Positions 18,938 to 29,572 are shown, numbered from the stretch's first letter. The stretch: 46,912 bases of DNA from Clostridia bacterium (GCA_021204585.1 JAJPZC010000096.1:4533-51444); one strand, 5' to 3'. A program made the numbers and translations. Notes: generated by a model from the sequence alone, not told the origin.

Positions 18938-19143
18938 ATAACCCGTATCCTCCCAATCATCTGGCGGCTGTATGGGGAGCCGGCCATAATCACAGACCCG
19001 CGTAATGCGGTGCGCTGTGAGGCTTTCTCTTCAGTATTGTGCCACCTCTTCTGGCAAATGTATATGCAGACGGCGCAAGTGTGCGGTATCTTTTCCTGCA
19101 TTACGCCGCAGTTTCCCGGCAGGGCCTTGGATTCGGCCCGGAA

Positions 19144-20328
19144 TCACTTCTTGTAGCTGTCTGCGAGAGCCTTGAAAGCGGGCATGGAGCGGCGTATGGT
19201 CTCCGGGGAGACACAGTATGAGACACGTACGTATCCCTTGGAGCCGAAGTCATCCCCGGGAACGATGAGGAGTTCATACTGCTTTGCGCGCTCTGCAAAG
19301 GCCTTGGAGTCCGGCTCCATTGCCTTTACGAACATGTAGAAGGCGCCGTCCGGATGGATGACCTCGTAGCCGTATGAGGTGAGGGCCTCGTACATCATGT
19401 CCCTGTTGGCCTTGTATATGGACATGTCCGAGGTCTTGTCATACACGCGTCCTACAAGCATCTGGAAGAGGCTGGGGGCACAGACGAAGCCAAGTGAACG
19501 GCCTGCGCCGCAGACGCCTGCGTACACGTCTGCAAACTCCGGCATTTTGTTGTCCACGGCAACGTACCCTATGCGCTCTCCCGGAAGAGAGAGGCTCTTG
19601 GAGTATGAGTAGCAGACTATGCTGCGGTCATAGTAGTTCATTATGTACGGAACCTTGATGGAGCTGTCATAGACCAGCTCACGGTAAGGCTCATCGGATA
19701 CGAAGTAGATGGGGCTGTCCGTGGAGCGGCACTTCAAAAGGCATGCAAGCCGCTTTATCTCGTCCTCCGTGTACACGACGCCGGACGGGTTGTTGGGGCT
19801 GTTGATAAGAACCGCCTTTGTCTTAGGGCTTAAGGCCTGCTCAAGGGCCGCAAAGTCTATGTGGTATGAGCCGGGAAGGCCCTGGAGGACAACCACCTTG
19901 CCGCCGGCCTTCTCAATAAACACCTTGTACTCCGGGAAATAGGGTGCGAAGACTATTACCTCGTCTCCGGGGTTCAATATGGCGTTGAAGGTTATCGTAA
20001 GGGATGCCGCAGCGCCGCAGGTCATGTAGAAGCAGTCTGCGTTGAGCTCCGTGCCGAAGCGTGCGTTGGTGTAGTCCGCAAGGGTCTTGCGCACGCCGTA
20101 GTCTCCCTGTGCGGAAGTGTATCCGTGCAGATCCACCTGGTTGCATGTGTTGAGGAGCTCTATAAGCGTCTCCCTCACTTCCTTCGGGGGCTCTATGCTG
20201 GGGTTGCCTATGGAGAAGTCAAATACGTTCTCCTCCCCTATCTCGGCCTTGCGCTTCTTGCCGTATTCGAAGAGCTCACGGATGGATGAGCGCACCTTGC
20301 CTAATGCCACGCTGCTTTCATTGAGCAT
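19144..20328 (-). CDS. Class I/II pyridoxal-phosphate aminotransferase
   Basis: The 394-residue protein has the fold type I aminotransferase signatures: GNPSIEPP near 41, substrate/cofactor contacts NSPNNPSG at 177-183, SDEPYRE with the cofactor Asp212, and the Schiff-base Lys244 in SYSKSLSLPGERIGY. The substrate-carboxylate Arg is in GYVRVSYC near the C-terminus. It resembles the aspartate/aromatic transaminase group (COG0436), but the amino-acid substrate cannot be assigned. GGAAGG lies 9 nt before the ATG. It has its own promoter and a leader hairpin, GCACCT-tt-AGGTGC at 20364-20377, so it is expressed separately from the FAD oxidoreductases upstream. Confidence 0.9.
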   Translation of the reverse strand: MLNESSVALGKVRSSIRELFEYGKKRKAEIGEENVFDFSIGNPSIEPPKEVRETLIELLNTCNQVDLHGYTSAQGDYGVRKTLADYTNARFGTELNADCFYMTCGAAASLTITFNAILNPGDEVIVFAPYFPEYKVFIEKAGGKVVVLQGLPGSYHIDFAALEQALSPKTKAVLINSPNNPSGVVYTEDEIKRLACLLKCRSTDSPIYFVSDEPYRELVYDSSIKVPYIMNYYDRSIVCYSYSKSLSLPGERIGYVAVDNKMPEFADVYAGVCGAGRSLGFVCAPSLFQMLVGRVYDKTSDMSIYKANRDMMYEALTSYGYEVIHPDGAFYMFVKAMEPDSKAFAERAKQYELLIVPGDDFGSKGYVRVSYCVSPETIRRSMPAFKALADSYKK

Positions 20329-20402
20329 AATAGTCTACCTTCCGTATCCAGACGCAGCAAGAAGCACCTTTAGGTGCCCTGCCACGATATTTTTCCTTGT
20401 AA

Positions 20403-20432
20403 AGTATAGCACAGGAACTGAGGGTTTAGCAA
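20403..20432 (-). promoter_or_regulatory. Aminotransferase promoter
   Basis: Minus-strand TTGCTA (20427-20432) and TATACT (20403-20408) are 18 nt apart. The transcribed leader contains the GCACCT/AGGTGC hairpin. Confidence 0.6.
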
Positions 20433-20582
20433 CTCAAATTTGAGACAAAAAGTACAGATATGTCTTGCTAAACGTCCCTCTCTGAACTGAACCTGCCCCT
20501 TTCCGGACTGCAGGGCGGGCGCCTGAGGCATGCGTGGTCATGCGGCCTTCCTGAGGACTTCCGCAGGCTCTTCGGACAGAAT

Positions 20583-20612
20583 AAGAGACGGACCAGCTTT
20601 AGTCCGCCTCTT
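20583..20612 (-). terminator. Hairpin, probable terminator for the upstream FAD oxidoreductases
   Basis: AAGAGACGGAC (20583-20593) pairs with GTCCGCCTCTT (20602-20612) with one mismatch. The minus strand continues ATTCTG, a weak U-tract. It lies about 290 nt after the gene ending at 20901 and before the aminotransferase promoter. Confidence 0.45.
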
Positions 20613-20820
20613 AGAGAGAATATGAAAAAAAGTTGAGTGTATATCGTAGTTGGAGTGAGGCGGCTTCATTGCAATTTCCGCTTCAGCGATTGCATTATAT
20701 ACAGCAAATGTGAAAACTGTGTGAAGTTTGTATTAGGATTTCATTATTTTCTCTGGATTTGTTGGACTTCTCAAGGTTTGTTACTGCCGGGCTTCTCAGT
20801 GTCCGGCGGGCTTGTTAGGG

Positions 20821-20906
20821 CCAGTCAGGGCCTGCCGGGCTTATTAGGCCAGTCAGGGCCTGCCGGGCTTATTAGGGCCTGTCAGGGCCTGCCGGGCTTA
20901 TTAAGG
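20821..20906. repeat. 28-30-bp tandem repeat running into a stop codon
   Basis: The unit CCAGTCAGGGCCTGCCGGGC plus TTATTAGG starts at 20821 and 20849, with a third copy from 20877 (two extra bases). A weaker copy precedes it near 20785. The third copy supplies the TAA stop of the FAD dehydrogenase at 20901. Hairpin-forming GGCCTGCC/GGC words suggest a structured 3' end. Confidence 0.85.
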
Positions 20907-22436
20907 CCGGTCGAACTTCCTGAAGATCTTCTCGGCGGTGCCTATGCCGTCCGCTGCGGAGCTGGTTATGCCTCCGGAATAGCCGGAGCCCTCGCCGCAG
21001 GGGTACAGGCCGGCAACGGAGACGGACTCGCCGCTGTCCTTGCGCACTATGCGCACTGGTGATGAGAAGCGGCTCTCGACGCCCGTCAAGATGGCGTCCG
21101 GGCTTGCAAAGCCCTTTATGCGCTTGTCTATGTCGGGGATGGCAAGCTTTAAGGCGTTAGTTACGGACTCGGGAAGGTACTCCTCCAGGGGGGCGAAGAC
21201 GGTGCCTATGGCGTATGTGGGCTTCACTAAGCCGAAGTGGTCGGAGCATCTGCCGGCGAGGAAGTCGCCCACGCGCTGCACGGGAGCCTTGTAGGTGCGG
21301 CCGCCGGCGGCGTATGCCTTGCGCTCTATCGCGCGCTGGAACTCCATGCCTGCGAAGAGGCCTTCGCCGAAATCGGAGAGCTCCATCTGGACCATGAGGG
21401 CTGAGTTGGAGTTGCGCCCGTCACGGGCATGGTTGCTCATGCCGTTGGTGACAAGCCCGCCGTACTCGCTTGCCGCGGGTATGACAACGCCTCCGGGGCA
21501 CATGCAGAAGGTGAAGACGCTGCGCTCAGAGGCGTGCGAAACGGCCTTGTAATCCGCTGCGGGCAGGTACTTGGCCATGGGGCCGTACTGCGCCCTGGAT
21601 ATGTCTTCCTGCACATGCTCTATGCGCACTCCCACGGCAAAGGCTCTGGGCTCCATGTATACGCCCTTCCTGTTGAGCATCTCAAGGGTGTCCCTGGCGG
21701 AATGGCCTATTGCAAGGACAACTGCATCATAACGGTGCTCCGTAAGGAGGCCGGAGCGGACGTCTATGACCTGTATGGCCTGGAGCTTCCCGTCCTTGAC
21801 CTTTATGCCCGTAAGCCTTGTGTTGAACATGTAAGAGCCGCCGTTGTTGAGGATGTACTTGCGCATGTTCTTAAGGACGTTGTACAGGATGTCGCTACCC
21901 ACGTGGGGCTTGTTGGAATAGAGGACCTCGCGGGGCGCGCCGAAGTGCACGAATGTCTCAAGGACTTTCGTGTTGTAAGGATCCTTTGTGCCGGTGTTGA
22001 GCTTTCCGTCTGAAAAGGCGCCTGCCCCTCCTTCGCCGAACTGCACGTTGCAGTTGTCATCCAGGTTGCCGTTCATCATGAACTCGTTGACGGCTATCCT
22101 TCTGTCCTCCACGGGAGAGCCCCGCTCAATAATCACCGGCTTTACGCCGTGCGCAATGAGCTGCACGGCGCAGAGAAGCCCTGCGGGCCCGCAGCCTACT
22201 ATGGCCACGGAAGGAGGGTTGGAAAGCTTCTTCAGGGGCGTGGGCTCCGGCGGCACATCATCAGAGAATATGATGGAGTAGAGCCAGAAGATGTTCTTCT
22301 TGTCCCTCGCATCCAGTGACTTTTTAACTATCCTGAAGTATGCCGGCTCATGCCCCAGCTTCTTCACTGCCATGTCATGAAGCCTGCTCTCACTCTCATC
22401 CGGCTTCAGTTTGATGTTGTCCAGCCTGTATTCCAT
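20901..22436 (-). CDS. FAD-dependent dehydrogenase (COG2509 family)
   Basis: The 511-residue product has an N-terminal alpha/beta region of about 75 residues (RLHDMAVKKLG) before the FAD-binding Rossmann motif G81-x-G83-xx-G86 (VAIVGCGPAGLL). This is followed by the family blocks FGEGGAGAFSDGKLNTGTKD, AIGHSARDT, MCPGGVVIPAASE, GGRTYKAPVQRVGDF and the C-terminal FAD motif GLYPCGEGSGYSGGITSSAADG. The family is conserved in Firmicutes but its physiological substrate is not settled. AGGTG lies 8 nt before the ATG at 22436; 14 further in-frame codons upstream look spurious. It follows the BaiN-like flavoprotein by 129 nt and is likely co-transcribed with it. Confidence 0.9.
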   Translation of the reverse strand: MEYRLDNIKLKPDESESRLHDMAVKKLGHEPAYFRIVKKSLDARDKKNIFWLYSIIFSDDVPPEPTPLKKLSNPPSVAIVGCGPAGLLCAVQLIAHGVKPVIIERGSPVEDRRIAVNEFMMNGNLDDNCNVQFGEGGAGAFSDGKLNTGTKDPYNTKVLETFVHFGAPREVLYSNKPHVGSDILYNVLKNMRKYILNNGGSYMFNTRLTGIKVKDGKLQAIQVIDVRSGLLTEHRYDAVVLAIGHSARDTLEMLNRKGVYMEPRAFAVGVRIEHVQEDISRAQYGPMAKYLPAADYKAVSHASERSVFTFCMCPGGVVIPAASEYGGLVTNGMSNHARDGRNSNSALMVQMELSDFGEGLFAGMEFQRAIERKAYAAGGRTYKAPVQRVGDFLAGRCSDHFGLVKPTYAIGTVFAPLEEYLPESVTNALKLAIPDIDKRIKGFASPDAILTGVESRFSSPVRIVRKDSGESVSVAGLYPCGEGSGYSGGITSSAADGIGTAEKIFRKFDRP

Positions 22437-22565
22437 AATAACACCTGTATCTTCTGCGGCCCCCTTAAAGGGAGCCATAGCATCCGCCCGCCGGGGCGGT
22501 GGCTTTGAATCATAATCCCATCATCAGCTTTCTGTTCGCCACAGGATATGCCGCAAACAAGCACA

Positions 22566-23765
22566 TTACAACTTGTTCAGAATGGCCTCCGCCACCCTCA
22601 TTCCGGAGCAGAACGCCCACTGCAGGTTGTACCCTCCGCAGTCTCCGTCCACATCCAGAATCTCGCCCGCCAAAAACATACCGGGCACTATCTTGCTCTC
22701 CAGCTCCTCCGTCACTTCATCCGTACGGATGCCGCCCTTCGTTACCTGCGCATAATCTGCGCCTGCGGTGCCGGTAACCTCTATAGGGAATGAGCCCACA
22801 AGCTGCGCTATCCTGTCCAGGTACGCAGCCCCGTCCCGGGACTGCGCCGCCTTGCGGATTATCATGCGGCATATTGTGTTGTGCAGCGTGCCGCACAGAA
22901 GATCCTCATCCCTGTACCCCTCATCCCAGCGCCTTTGAAGGAGCTCACGCACCTCTTGGCCGGAGAATTTAGGCAGGAAATCTATGTACAGGAACACGTG
23001 GCCCAGATGAATGAAGTTTGCTATCTTGGACGAGATGGCAAAGACAGCGCTGCCGGACACTCCGTAACTGGTGAAGATCACGTCCCCGCATGCGGTGCCG
23101 TACGTCTTCGAGTATCTTCCGGCAACCAATGAGGCTTCCACGCGTATCCCTCTGAGGGGCTTTATGTCCGCAATGTCCGTCTTGAGCTGCGTTATGGACG
23201 GGTATATGGCAGTACACCTGTGCCCCAGATCCGTTGCCAGGGCGTATGAGCTGCCGTCCGTGTGGAACTGCTTTGCAACAGAGCCTCCGGTGCAGAGCAC
23301 TATAAAGCGGCTCTCTATTAAGCCTTTGTCCGTCCGTATGCGGAAGCCCTCCGGCATCTTTTGGATCTCCATGGCCGTGGTCTCAAGCTTCAGCTCTGCG
23401 TCGCAGGTGGCTTCATGGGCCCATATGGTCTTTAGAAGTAGGTCCGTGAGGGATGAGGCCTGCTTGCCGGCGGGATAGATGCGGTGCCGCTCATCTGTTA
23501 CAAACAGACAGCCGAAAAGAGAACGCCAGTCATACCTTTCGGAGCAGACTATTTCCTCTGCCAGGGCCTTGTCTCCGTGATAAAAGACGGGGCGCAGGTC
23601 TTCGTTGGACACGTTGCCCTGTCCGTTGCCCGTCTGTGAGAGTTTTTTGCCGGCCCTGTCTCCGGCGTCCATGATAACAATGCTAAGCTTGCGTCCGGAA
23701 AGAGCCAGGCTGGCAGCGCATGCAAGCCCTGCCGCTCCTCCGCCTATTACAGCAACATCCGTCAT
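22566..23765 (-). CDS. BaiN/HI0933-like NAD(P)/FAD-dependent oxidoreductase
   Basis: The 399-residue product belongs to the HI0933/BaiN flavoprotein family; some members reduce bile-acid intermediates, but most have unknown substrates. It has the dinucleotide motif GGGAAGLACA at 8-17, the family signature GKKLSQTGNGQGNVSNED near 38, VLCTGGSVAKQFHTDGSSYALATDLGH near 140, and the C-terminal AGEILDVDGDCGGYNLQWAFCSGMRVAE with the FAD contact. The start is the ATG at 23765; the longer frame to 23831 extends toward the promoter. Ribosome site is weak. It precedes the COG2509 dehydrogenase in the same direction. Confidence 0.9.
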   Translation of the reverse strand: MTDVAVIGGGAAGLACAASLALSGRKLSIVIMDAGDRAGKKLSQTGNGQGNVSNEDLRPVFYHGDKALAEEIVCSERYDWRSLFGCLFVTDERHRIYPAGKQASSLTDLLLKTIWAHEATCDAELKLETTAMEIQKMPEGFRIRTDKGLIESRFIVLCTGGSVAKQFHTDGSSYALATDLGHRCTAIYPSITQLKTDIADIKPLRGIRVEASLVAGRYSKTYGTACGDVIFTSYGVSGSAVFAISSKIANFIHLGHVFLYIDFLPKFSGQEVRELLQRRWDEGYRDEDLLCGTLHNTICRMIIRKAAQSRDGAAYLDRIAQLVGSFPIEVTGTAGADYAQVTKGGIRTDEVTEELESKIVPGMFLAGEILDVDGDCGGYNLQWAFCSGMRVAEAILNKL

Positions 23766-23849
23766 AATCACACAGTGCCCGCATGCTTGCGCGGGAAACC
23801 AAAGCGCCAGCTTCGGTGCCGGATGAGACACCTTGCCTCACCGCCAATT

Positions 23850-23879
23850 ATTCTATACTTTTGCGATTACTGGTGTCAA
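23850..23879 (-). promoter_or_regulatory. Promoter of the FAD oxidoreductase pair
   Basis: Minus-strand TTGACA at 23874-23879 is followed by TATAGA after 16 nt (23852-23857) or TAGAAT after 18 nt (23850-23855). The rest of the spacer up to 24020 is AT-rich, with short inverted motifs such as TGCAGAAATTTCG, and I see no gene there. Confidence 0.65.
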
Positions 23880-24019
23880 CAAGGCTTATTGCAGTTTGTG
23901 CAGAAATTTCGAAATCGTACAGTGTAATTTTCGCAAAAAAAGCGGCTTATGTGTACGAATTGCAATATATCGTGAGTATTGCAACCTCTGCGGATTTTAT
24001 AGTTTCCGCTTGGCTTAAG

Positions 24020-24051
24020 AGTGGAAAAAAGAGCAGCCGCTGTGGCTGCCC
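24020..24051 (-). terminator. uvrBA operon terminator
   Basis: Minus-strand GGCAGCC-acagc-GGCTGC hairpin (24033-24050) followed by TCTTTTTTCC, 40 nt beyond the uvrA stop. Confidence 0.85.
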
Positions 24052-24090
24052 ATGTGGGTTCTGTATGAGGCTTTAGGCCGCTATTTGGGG

Positions 24091-26907
24091 CTAGGAAAGC
24101 ATGTCCTTGAGGAACTGGCCGGTGAAGCTTTGAGGACACCTGGCAACGTCTTCAGGGGAGCCTGTGGTGACTATAGTGCCGCCGCGGTCTCCGCCCTCCG
24201 GCCCCAGATCTATTATCCAGTCCGCGCACTTGATGACGTCCAGGTTGTGCTCTATTACGACTACGGTGTTGCCGTTGCCGCGAAGGCGCAGGAGGATCTT
24301 TATGAGCTTGTCCACGTCATAGCTGTGGAGGCCGGTCGTGGGTTCGTCCAGGATATAGAAGGTCTTGCCCGTGGAGCGCTTGGATAGCTCCGTGGCAAGC
24401 TTCACGCGCTGCGCCTCGCCGCCGGAGAGGGTCGTGGCGCTCTGGCCAAGCTTTATGTATCCGAGACCTACGTCGCAGAGGGTCTGGAGCTTGTTGTATA
24501 TGGTGCCCACGGGGCGGAAGAAGTCCGCCGCCTCCTCGCATGTCATGTCCAGGACGTCGGCGATGGTTTTGCCCTTGTACTTTACGGACAGGGTCTCTCG
24601 GTTGTAGCGCTTGCCGCCGCACACTTCGCAGGGGACGTATATGTCCGGCAGGAAGTGCATCTCTATCTGTATGATGCCGTCTCCCTGGCAGTGCTCACAC
24701 CTGCCGCCTGCTACGTTGAATGAGAAGCGGCCGGACTTGTATCCCATGGCCTTTGCGTCCGGAGTGGCTGCGAAGAGCTCACGGATGGGCGTGAAGACGC
24801 CGGTATAGGTTGCAGGGTTGGAGCGGGGCGTGCGGCCTATGGGCTGCTGGTCTATGGCTATGACCTTGTCAAAGTTTTCAAGGCCCTCTATGGAGTCAAA
24901 ATTGCCCTGCGGCTGGCGGGCGCCGTTGAGGCTGTTTGCAAGGTACGGGTATATTATCTCGTTCACAAGCGAGGACTTGCCGGAGCCGGAAACGCCGGTC
25001 ACGGCCGTGATTAAACCTGCGGGAATCTGCACGTCTATGTTCTTGAGGTTGTTCTGGCGGGCGCCGTGCACCGTGAGCCACCTGCCGTCCGGAACGGAAC
25101 GCACGGAGGGCACCTCTATCTTTCTGCGGCCCGCAAGGAAATCGCCCGTTATGGACTTGGGCTCATTCATTATGTCTTCTGCCGTGCCGCATGCCACTAT
25201 CTCGCCGCCGTGGATGCCGGCGCCGGGGCCAATGTCCACTATGTAGTCCGCAGTGCGCATGGTCTCCTCGTCATGCTCCACCACAATTAGTGTGTTGCCG
25301 AGGTCCCTGAGGCCCTTGAGGGAGTCCAGAAGCTTCCTGTTGTCCCGCTGGTGCAGGCCTATGGAGGGTTCGTCCAGGATGTACAGGACGCCGGACAGGG
25401 CTGAGCCTATCTGTGTGGCGAGGCGTATGCGCTGGCTTTCGCCGCCGGAAAGCGTTGCTGCGGAGCGGGACAGAGTGAGGTATCCGAGGCCCACGTTCTT
25501 CAAGAACGATATGCGGGCGTTGATCTCCTTTATGATGCTGTCCGCTATCATGTGGTCCGTCTTGGTGAAGAATGAGAAGTCTGAAAAGTCCGCAAGGTCA
25601 TCCACGGACATGTCGCAGAGCTCCATTATGTTCTTTCCGCCAACGGTTACGGCCAGGGCCTCTTTTTTCAGCCTTCTGCCGCCACAGACGGGGCACACGG
25701 AGGTGCGCATGTACTTCTCTATGTCCATCTTGACGCCGTCTGAGGACGTGTTGTTGTAGCGGTGCTGCAGGCTGTTCACGAAGCCGTGCCACTCCGTGTC
25801 ATATGAGCCCTTGAAGTTGTACGCATTGTACTCCATGGAGACCTTCTCGCCGTCATTGCCGTACATAATGAGGTCATACACCCGCTTGGGAAGATCCTTC
25901 ACGGGCACGTCCATGGAGAAATGATAGTGCTTTGCGAGGGACGTGATGTACATAAGTGTCACGGACGGCGGGTCCATGTTCCACCCGGAGATGTGTATGG
26001 CTCCCTCTGCAAGCGTCTTTGTCCTGTCCGGGCATATGAGGTCTGCGTCCACAGTCTGCTTGAACCCCAGGCCGGAGCACTCCGGACATGCGCCCCAAGG
26101 CGTGTTGAACGAGAAAATCCTCGGTTCTATCTCGTCTATTGAGATGCCGCAGTCCGGGCAGGCGTACTTGGATGAATAGATCTCTTCCTTGTCATTGCAG
26201 TCTATAACGGCCAGCCCGTCCGCAAGCTTTAAGGCCTGCTCCAGAGAGTCCGTGAGGCGCTTTAAGACGCCGTCCTTTATGATGAGCCTGTCTACAACTA
26301 TGTTGATGTTGTGGCGTATGTTCTTCTCCAGTACTATGTTCTCCTGGAGGTCATACATGATGCCGTCTATCTTGACCCTTGCATAACCGCTCTTCTTATA
26401 GCCTGCAAGCTCCTTCACGAACTCGCCTTTCTTGCCTCTGAAGACGGGGGCCTCCACCATTATGCGGCTGCCCTCCGGCATGAGCATTACCCTGTCCGCG
26501 ATCTCGTCCACGGACTGCCTGCGTATCTCGCGGCCGCAGTTGGGGCAGTGCGGAATGCCTACACGGGCATACAGGAGACGGAAGTAATCATATATCTCCG
26601 TAACGGTGCCCACGGTTGAGCGGGGGTTGTGCGACGTGGTCTTCTGGTCTATCGAGATGGCGGGCGACAAGCCGTCTATGCTCTCCACATCCGGCTTCTC
26701 CATCTGCCCTAGGAACTGGCGCGCATATGATGAGAGGCTCTCTATGTACCTTCTCTGCCCCTCTGCGAAGATGGTGTCAAACGCCAGCGTTGTTTTTCCG
26801 CTGCCTGAAAGCCCGGTGAACACAGTCAAACTGTTCCTGGGTATGTGCACGTCTATATTCTTTAAGTTGTTCTCTTTCGCGCCCTTTACGTAAATCTCTT
26901 CTTTCAT
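24091..26907 (-). CDS. uvrA: Excinuclease ABC subunit UvrA
   Basis: UvrA is the dimeric damage-recognition ATPase of nucleotide excision repair. The 938-residue product has two ABC ATPase modules: Walker A GLSGSGKT near 33 and GVSGSGKSS near 640, two LSGGE signatures, and DEPSIGLH and DEPTTGLH Walker B segments. Its zinc-binding CxxC pairs include CPNCG, CPDCG, CPVCG and the [17 protein letters not shown] module. Length is typical. It lies 103 nt after uvrB in the same direction and shares its promoter. No good ribosome site is visible before the ATG at 26907. Confidence 0.97.
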   Translation of the reverse strand: MKEEIYVKGAKENNLKNIDVHIPRNSLTVFTGLSGSGKTTLAFDTIFAEGQRRYIESLSSYARQFLGQMEKPDVESIDGLSPAISIDQKTTSHNPRSTVGTVTEIYDYFRLLYARVGIPHCPNCGREIRRQSVDEIADRVMLMPEGSRIMVEAPVFRGKKGEFVKELAGYKKSGYARVKIDGIMYDLQENIVLEKNIRHNINIVVDRLIIKDGVLKRLTDSLEQALKLADGLAVIDCNDKEEIYSSKYACPDCGISIDEIEPRIFSFNTPWGACPECSGLGFKQTVDADLICPDRTKTLAEGAIHISGWNMDPPSVTLMYITSLAKHYHFSMDVPVKDLPKRVYDLIMYGNDGEKVSMEYNAYNFKGSYDTEWHGFVNSLQHRYNNTSSDGVKMDIEKYMRTSVCPVCGGRRLKKEALAVTVGGKNIMELCDMSVDDLADFSDFSFFTKTDHMIADSIIKEINARISFLKNVGLGYLTLSRSAATLSGGESQRIRLATQIGSALSGVLYILDEPSIGLHQRDNRKLLDSLKGLRDLGNTLIVVEHDEETMRTADYIVDIGPGAGIHGGEIVACGTAEDIMNEPKSITGDFLAGRRKIEVPSVRSVPDGRWLTVHGARQNNLKNIDVQIPAGLITAVTGVSGSGKSSLVNEIIYPYLANSLNGARQPQGNFDSIEGLENFDKVIAIDQQPIGRTPRSNPATYTGVFTPIRELFAATPDAKAMGYKSGRFSFNVAGGRCEHCQGDGIIQIEMHFLPDIYVPCEVCGGKRYNRETLSVKYKGKTIADVLDMTCEEAADFFRPVGTIYNKLQTLCDVGLGYIKLGQSATTLSGGEAQRVKLATELSKRSTGKTFYILDEPTTGLHSYDVDKLIKILLRLRGNGNTVVVIEHNLDVIKCADWIIDLGPEGGDRGGTIVTTGSPEDVARCPQSFTGQFLKDMLS

Positions 26908-27010
26908 GGTGTGATTCTGCTGTATGATTCTATGTATATGAACGGCCTCATATGGCCGTATAACTCGCTATGTGTGGGCTGATTTGCCCTGCGGGCAGCC
27001 CTGAGTGGGG

Positions 27011-28978
27011 CTACTTGCCGCCGTGCATCTTCATGCGCTTTTTGAGGTCGTTGATGGTGTCCCGGATCTCGATGGCCTTCTCGAAGTCCAGCTGGGCGGA
27101 GGCCACTTTCATGAGGCCCTTGAGCTTCTCTATCTCGGCGGGGATGTCCTTCATCTTGATGTCCTGAGAGTTGACCTTCTTGCCCGTGATGCCTATGGTG
27201 TTCTTGATTTCCTTGACTATGGTTCTGGGGATGATGTGGTGCTCTTCGTTGTACTTGGCCTGGATGACGCGGCGGCGGTTGGTCTCGTCTATCGCGCGCT
27301 GCATGGAGCCCGTTATGGTGTCTGCATACATTATGACCCTGCCTTCTGCGTTGCGGGCGGCACGGCCGATTGTCTGCACCAGTGCGGTCTCGCTTCTGAG
27401 GAAGCCCTCTTTGTCTGCGTCCAGGATGGCTACAAGCTTCACCTCGGGGAGATCCAGGCCCTCGCGGAGAAGGTTTATGCCGCAGAGGATGTCGAATTCG
27501 CCGGAACGGAGGCCGTTTACGATGTCTATGCGCTCCAGGGCGTCTATGTCGCTGTGCATGTAACGGACCTTGAGGCCGGACTCCTTGAGATAGTCCGTAA
27601 GGGACTCGGCAAGCTTCTTGGTCATTGTAGTCACAAGCACCCTGCCGCCTGTGGCTATTACTTTCTTAACTTCGCCCAGAAGGTCATCCACCTGTCCCTT
27701 TGTGGGACGCACCTCTACTTCCGGGTCCAGAAGGCCGGTAGGACGCAGGAGCTGCTCCACTATGTTTCCCGCCTGGCCAAGTTCATACTCCGCAGGAGTC
27801 GCGGAAACGCATATGAGCTGCGGAACGCGCTCATCGAACTCTTCAAATGTGAGGGGGCGGTTGTCATAGGCAGCCTTGAGGCGGAAGCCGTAGTTCACGA
27901 GGTTCTCTTTCCTGGAGCGATCCCCGTGGTACATGGCGCGTATTTGAGGGATAGTCATGTGGCTTTCGTCTATGAATACGAGGAAACGCCCCTTGGGAAA
28001 GTAGTCCAGAAGAGTGAATGAGGGCTCCCCTGGAACACGGCCGTCAAAGTAGCGGCTGTAGTTCTCTATGCCGCTGCAGTAGCCTATCTCGCGCATCATC
28101 TCCAGGTCATAGGTTGTGCGCTGCTCAAGCCTTTCTGCCTCCAGGGGCTTTCCGGCGTCCCTGAACGCCTGCACCTCGTCATGCATGTCCCTCTGGATCA
28201 TTGCAAGGGCGCACTGCATCCTGTCCGAACCCACTGCATACTGGCTGGCCGGGAATATGAGGACGTGCTTGAGTTCAGACACTATGTTCCCGGATATGGC
28301 CTCTATCTCGCTTATCCTGTCTATCTCGTCTCCGAAAAACTCCACACGGACGGCTATCTCTGAGTTGGATGCAGGGAATATCTCCACCACGTCCCCGCGG
28401 ACCCTGAACGAAGACCTCTGAAAGTCTATGTCCCTGCGGGCATACTGTATCTCCACAAGCCTGCGCATGAGCTCATCCCTCTCCATCTCGTCCCCTGGTC
28501 GGAGCGATATGGCAAGCCGGAAGTACTCCTCCGGGGCGCCCAGGCCGTATATGCAGCTGACTGAGGCCACCACAATGACGTCCTCACGCTCCCCAAGAGA
28601 GCTTGTGGCAGAGTTGCGGAGCTTGTCTATCTCGTCATTGAGGCTCATATCCTTCTCTATATAGGTATCCGTGGAAGGAATGTAGCTCTCCGGCTGGTAA
28701 TAATCATAGTATGAAACGAAGTACTCCACGCGGTTGTTGGGAAAGAACTCCTTGAACTCGTTGCAGAGCTGCGCCGCCAGAGTCTTGTTGTGGGCGATGA
28801 CCAAAACGGGCCTGTTCACGTTCTTGATGACGTTGGCCATCGTAAACGTCTTTCCGGACCCTGTAACTCCCACAAGAACCTGAGTGCGGATGCCGTCCAG
28901 CACTCCCTCCGTAAGGGACTCTATCGCCTCCGGCTGGTCTCCGGTAGGCTCAAACTTTGAATGCAGCTCAAACTTCAT
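27011..28978 (-). CDS. uvrB: Excinuclease ABC subunit UvrB
   Basis: UvrB is the helicase-fold subunit loaded onto damage by UvrA. The 655-residue product has Walker A GVTGSGKT at 37-44, the beta-hairpin with [21 protein letters not shown] near 92-112, the DESH Walker B (VFIDESHMT near 338), helicase motifs [15 protein letters not shown] and QTIGRAARN, and a C-terminal UVR domain ending [10 protein letters not shown] start at ATG 28978 ([16 protein letters not shown]). The in-frame ATG seven codons upstream would place the -10 box inside the gene. The transcript predicted from the promoter is nearly leaderless. It is the first gene of uvrB-uvrA. Confidence 0.97.
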   Translation of the reverse strand: MKFELHSKFEPTGDQPEAIESLTEGVLDGIRTQVLVGVTGSGKTFTMANVIKNVNRPVLVIAHNKTLAAQLCNEFKEFFPNNRVEYFVSYYDYYQPESYIPSTDTYIEKDMSLNDEIDKLRNSATSSLGEREDVIVVASVSCIYGLGAPEEYFRLAISLRPGDEMERDELMRRLVEIQYARRDIDFQRSSFRVRGDVVEIFPASNSEIAVRVEFFGDEIDRISEIEAISGNIVSELKHVLIFPASQYAVGSDRMQCALAMIQRDMHDEVQAFRDAGKPLEAERLEQRTTYDLEMMREIGYCSGIENYSRYFDGRVPGEPSFTLLDYFPKGRFLVFIDESHMTIPQIRAMYHGDRSRKENLVNYGFRLKAAYDNRPLTFEEFDERVPQLICVSATPAEYELGQAGNIVEQLLRPTGLLDPEVEVRPTKGQVDDLLGEVKKVIATGGRVLVTTMTKKLAESLTDYLKESGLKVRYMHSDIDALERIDIVNGLRSGEFDILCGINLLREGLDLPEVKLVAILDADKEGFLRSETALVQTIGRAARNAEGRVIMYADTITGSMQRAIDETNRRRVIQAKYNEEHHIIPRTIVKEIKNTIGITGKKVNSQDIKMKDIPAEIEKLKGLMKVASAQLDFEKAIEIRDTINDLKKRMKMHGGK

Positions 28979-28987
28979 ATCCCCATC

Positions 28988-29016
28988 ATTATATCCCATC
29001 CCGGAATCTTTATCAA
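28988..29016 (-). promoter_or_regulatory. Near-consensus uvrBA promoter placed 9 nt before the start codon
   Basis: Minus-strand TTGATA (29011-29016) and TATAAT (28988-28993) are 17 nt apart. Only 9 nt (GATGGGGAT) separate the -10 from the uvrB ATG, so transcription should begin 2-4 nt before the start codon. I see no GAAC-N4-GTTC LexA site around it. Confidence 0.75.
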
Positions 29017-29572
29017 GGAATTGAGCCTACTTCAAAACACCCGTACGCAAAAATCCACACTGGCCAAGGCACAATGCACCGCTCTGGCGTAACACACGTC
29101 AATTCCGAGACGCCATTCGGCAACAGCCCGCCGGAATAGCTGCCGGGATGTTTTGTAACTACACAGCATGACATGTCATAATAGCTTTACGGTTATTATT
29201 ATTATTATAAGCATACCACAAGTCATAAATGCTGCTTGGACATAATTGCCTGGCTGTTAGCTTGCAATACAGGGCTGTTGCCTAGCAGCAACGGACTTTT
29301 TTCTATATAGTTCTATACTGGTGTATGATCCGCTATCATTTGATGGCAGAAGAAAAGCCTGCCGCAAAGGACAGGCTTATGCATAATCCCTCATATCATC
29401 TGATACCATGGCAACGCTTGGAAAGCGCAGCGTCCGGGCAGAAGATCTTTAGGAGGCCTGTTGGACAGGCATGCTAAGATGCGCTGACCAACTGAGTTAT
29501 AAAACGAGGACTGTTGATTCTGCAGAGGCAACAGATGTCACACACTGCATGCACTTAAGCCCAAGGTAGCCG
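29017..29572. other. AT-rich spacer with half of a direct repeat and a terminator
   Basis: No convincing gene is visible. It contains a direct-repeat copy at 29212-29255 (partner at 29925-29973), a run of ATT triplets near 29193-29208, a minus-strand terminator at 29348-29378 and a tRNA-like fragment near 29476-29502. A minus-strand frame ending MVSDDMRDYA just before the terminator is too short to call. Confidence 0.5.
29348..29378 (-). terminator. Intrinsic terminator downstream of the DUF4160 gene
   Basis: Minus-strand AAGCCTG-tCctttgCGg-CAGGCTT (29355-29378) followed by TTCTTCTG. It lies about 195 nt beyond the DUF4160 stop, leaving room for a lost or very small second gene. Confidence 0.7.

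Noticed and set aside
27005-28021. Long plus-strand frame (338 codons) opposite uvrB
   Set aside because: It mirrors conserved uvrB codons, and its product has no recognisable pattern.
28979-29016. LexA site at the uvrB promoter
   Set aside because: No GAAC-N4-GTTC pattern is present in or near the promoter.
29476-29502. tRNA gene (minus-strand CTCAGTTGGTCAGCGC resembles a D arm)
   Set aside because: No acceptor stem, anticodon arm or TTCGA-type T arm can be paired with it; at most a fragment left by recombination.
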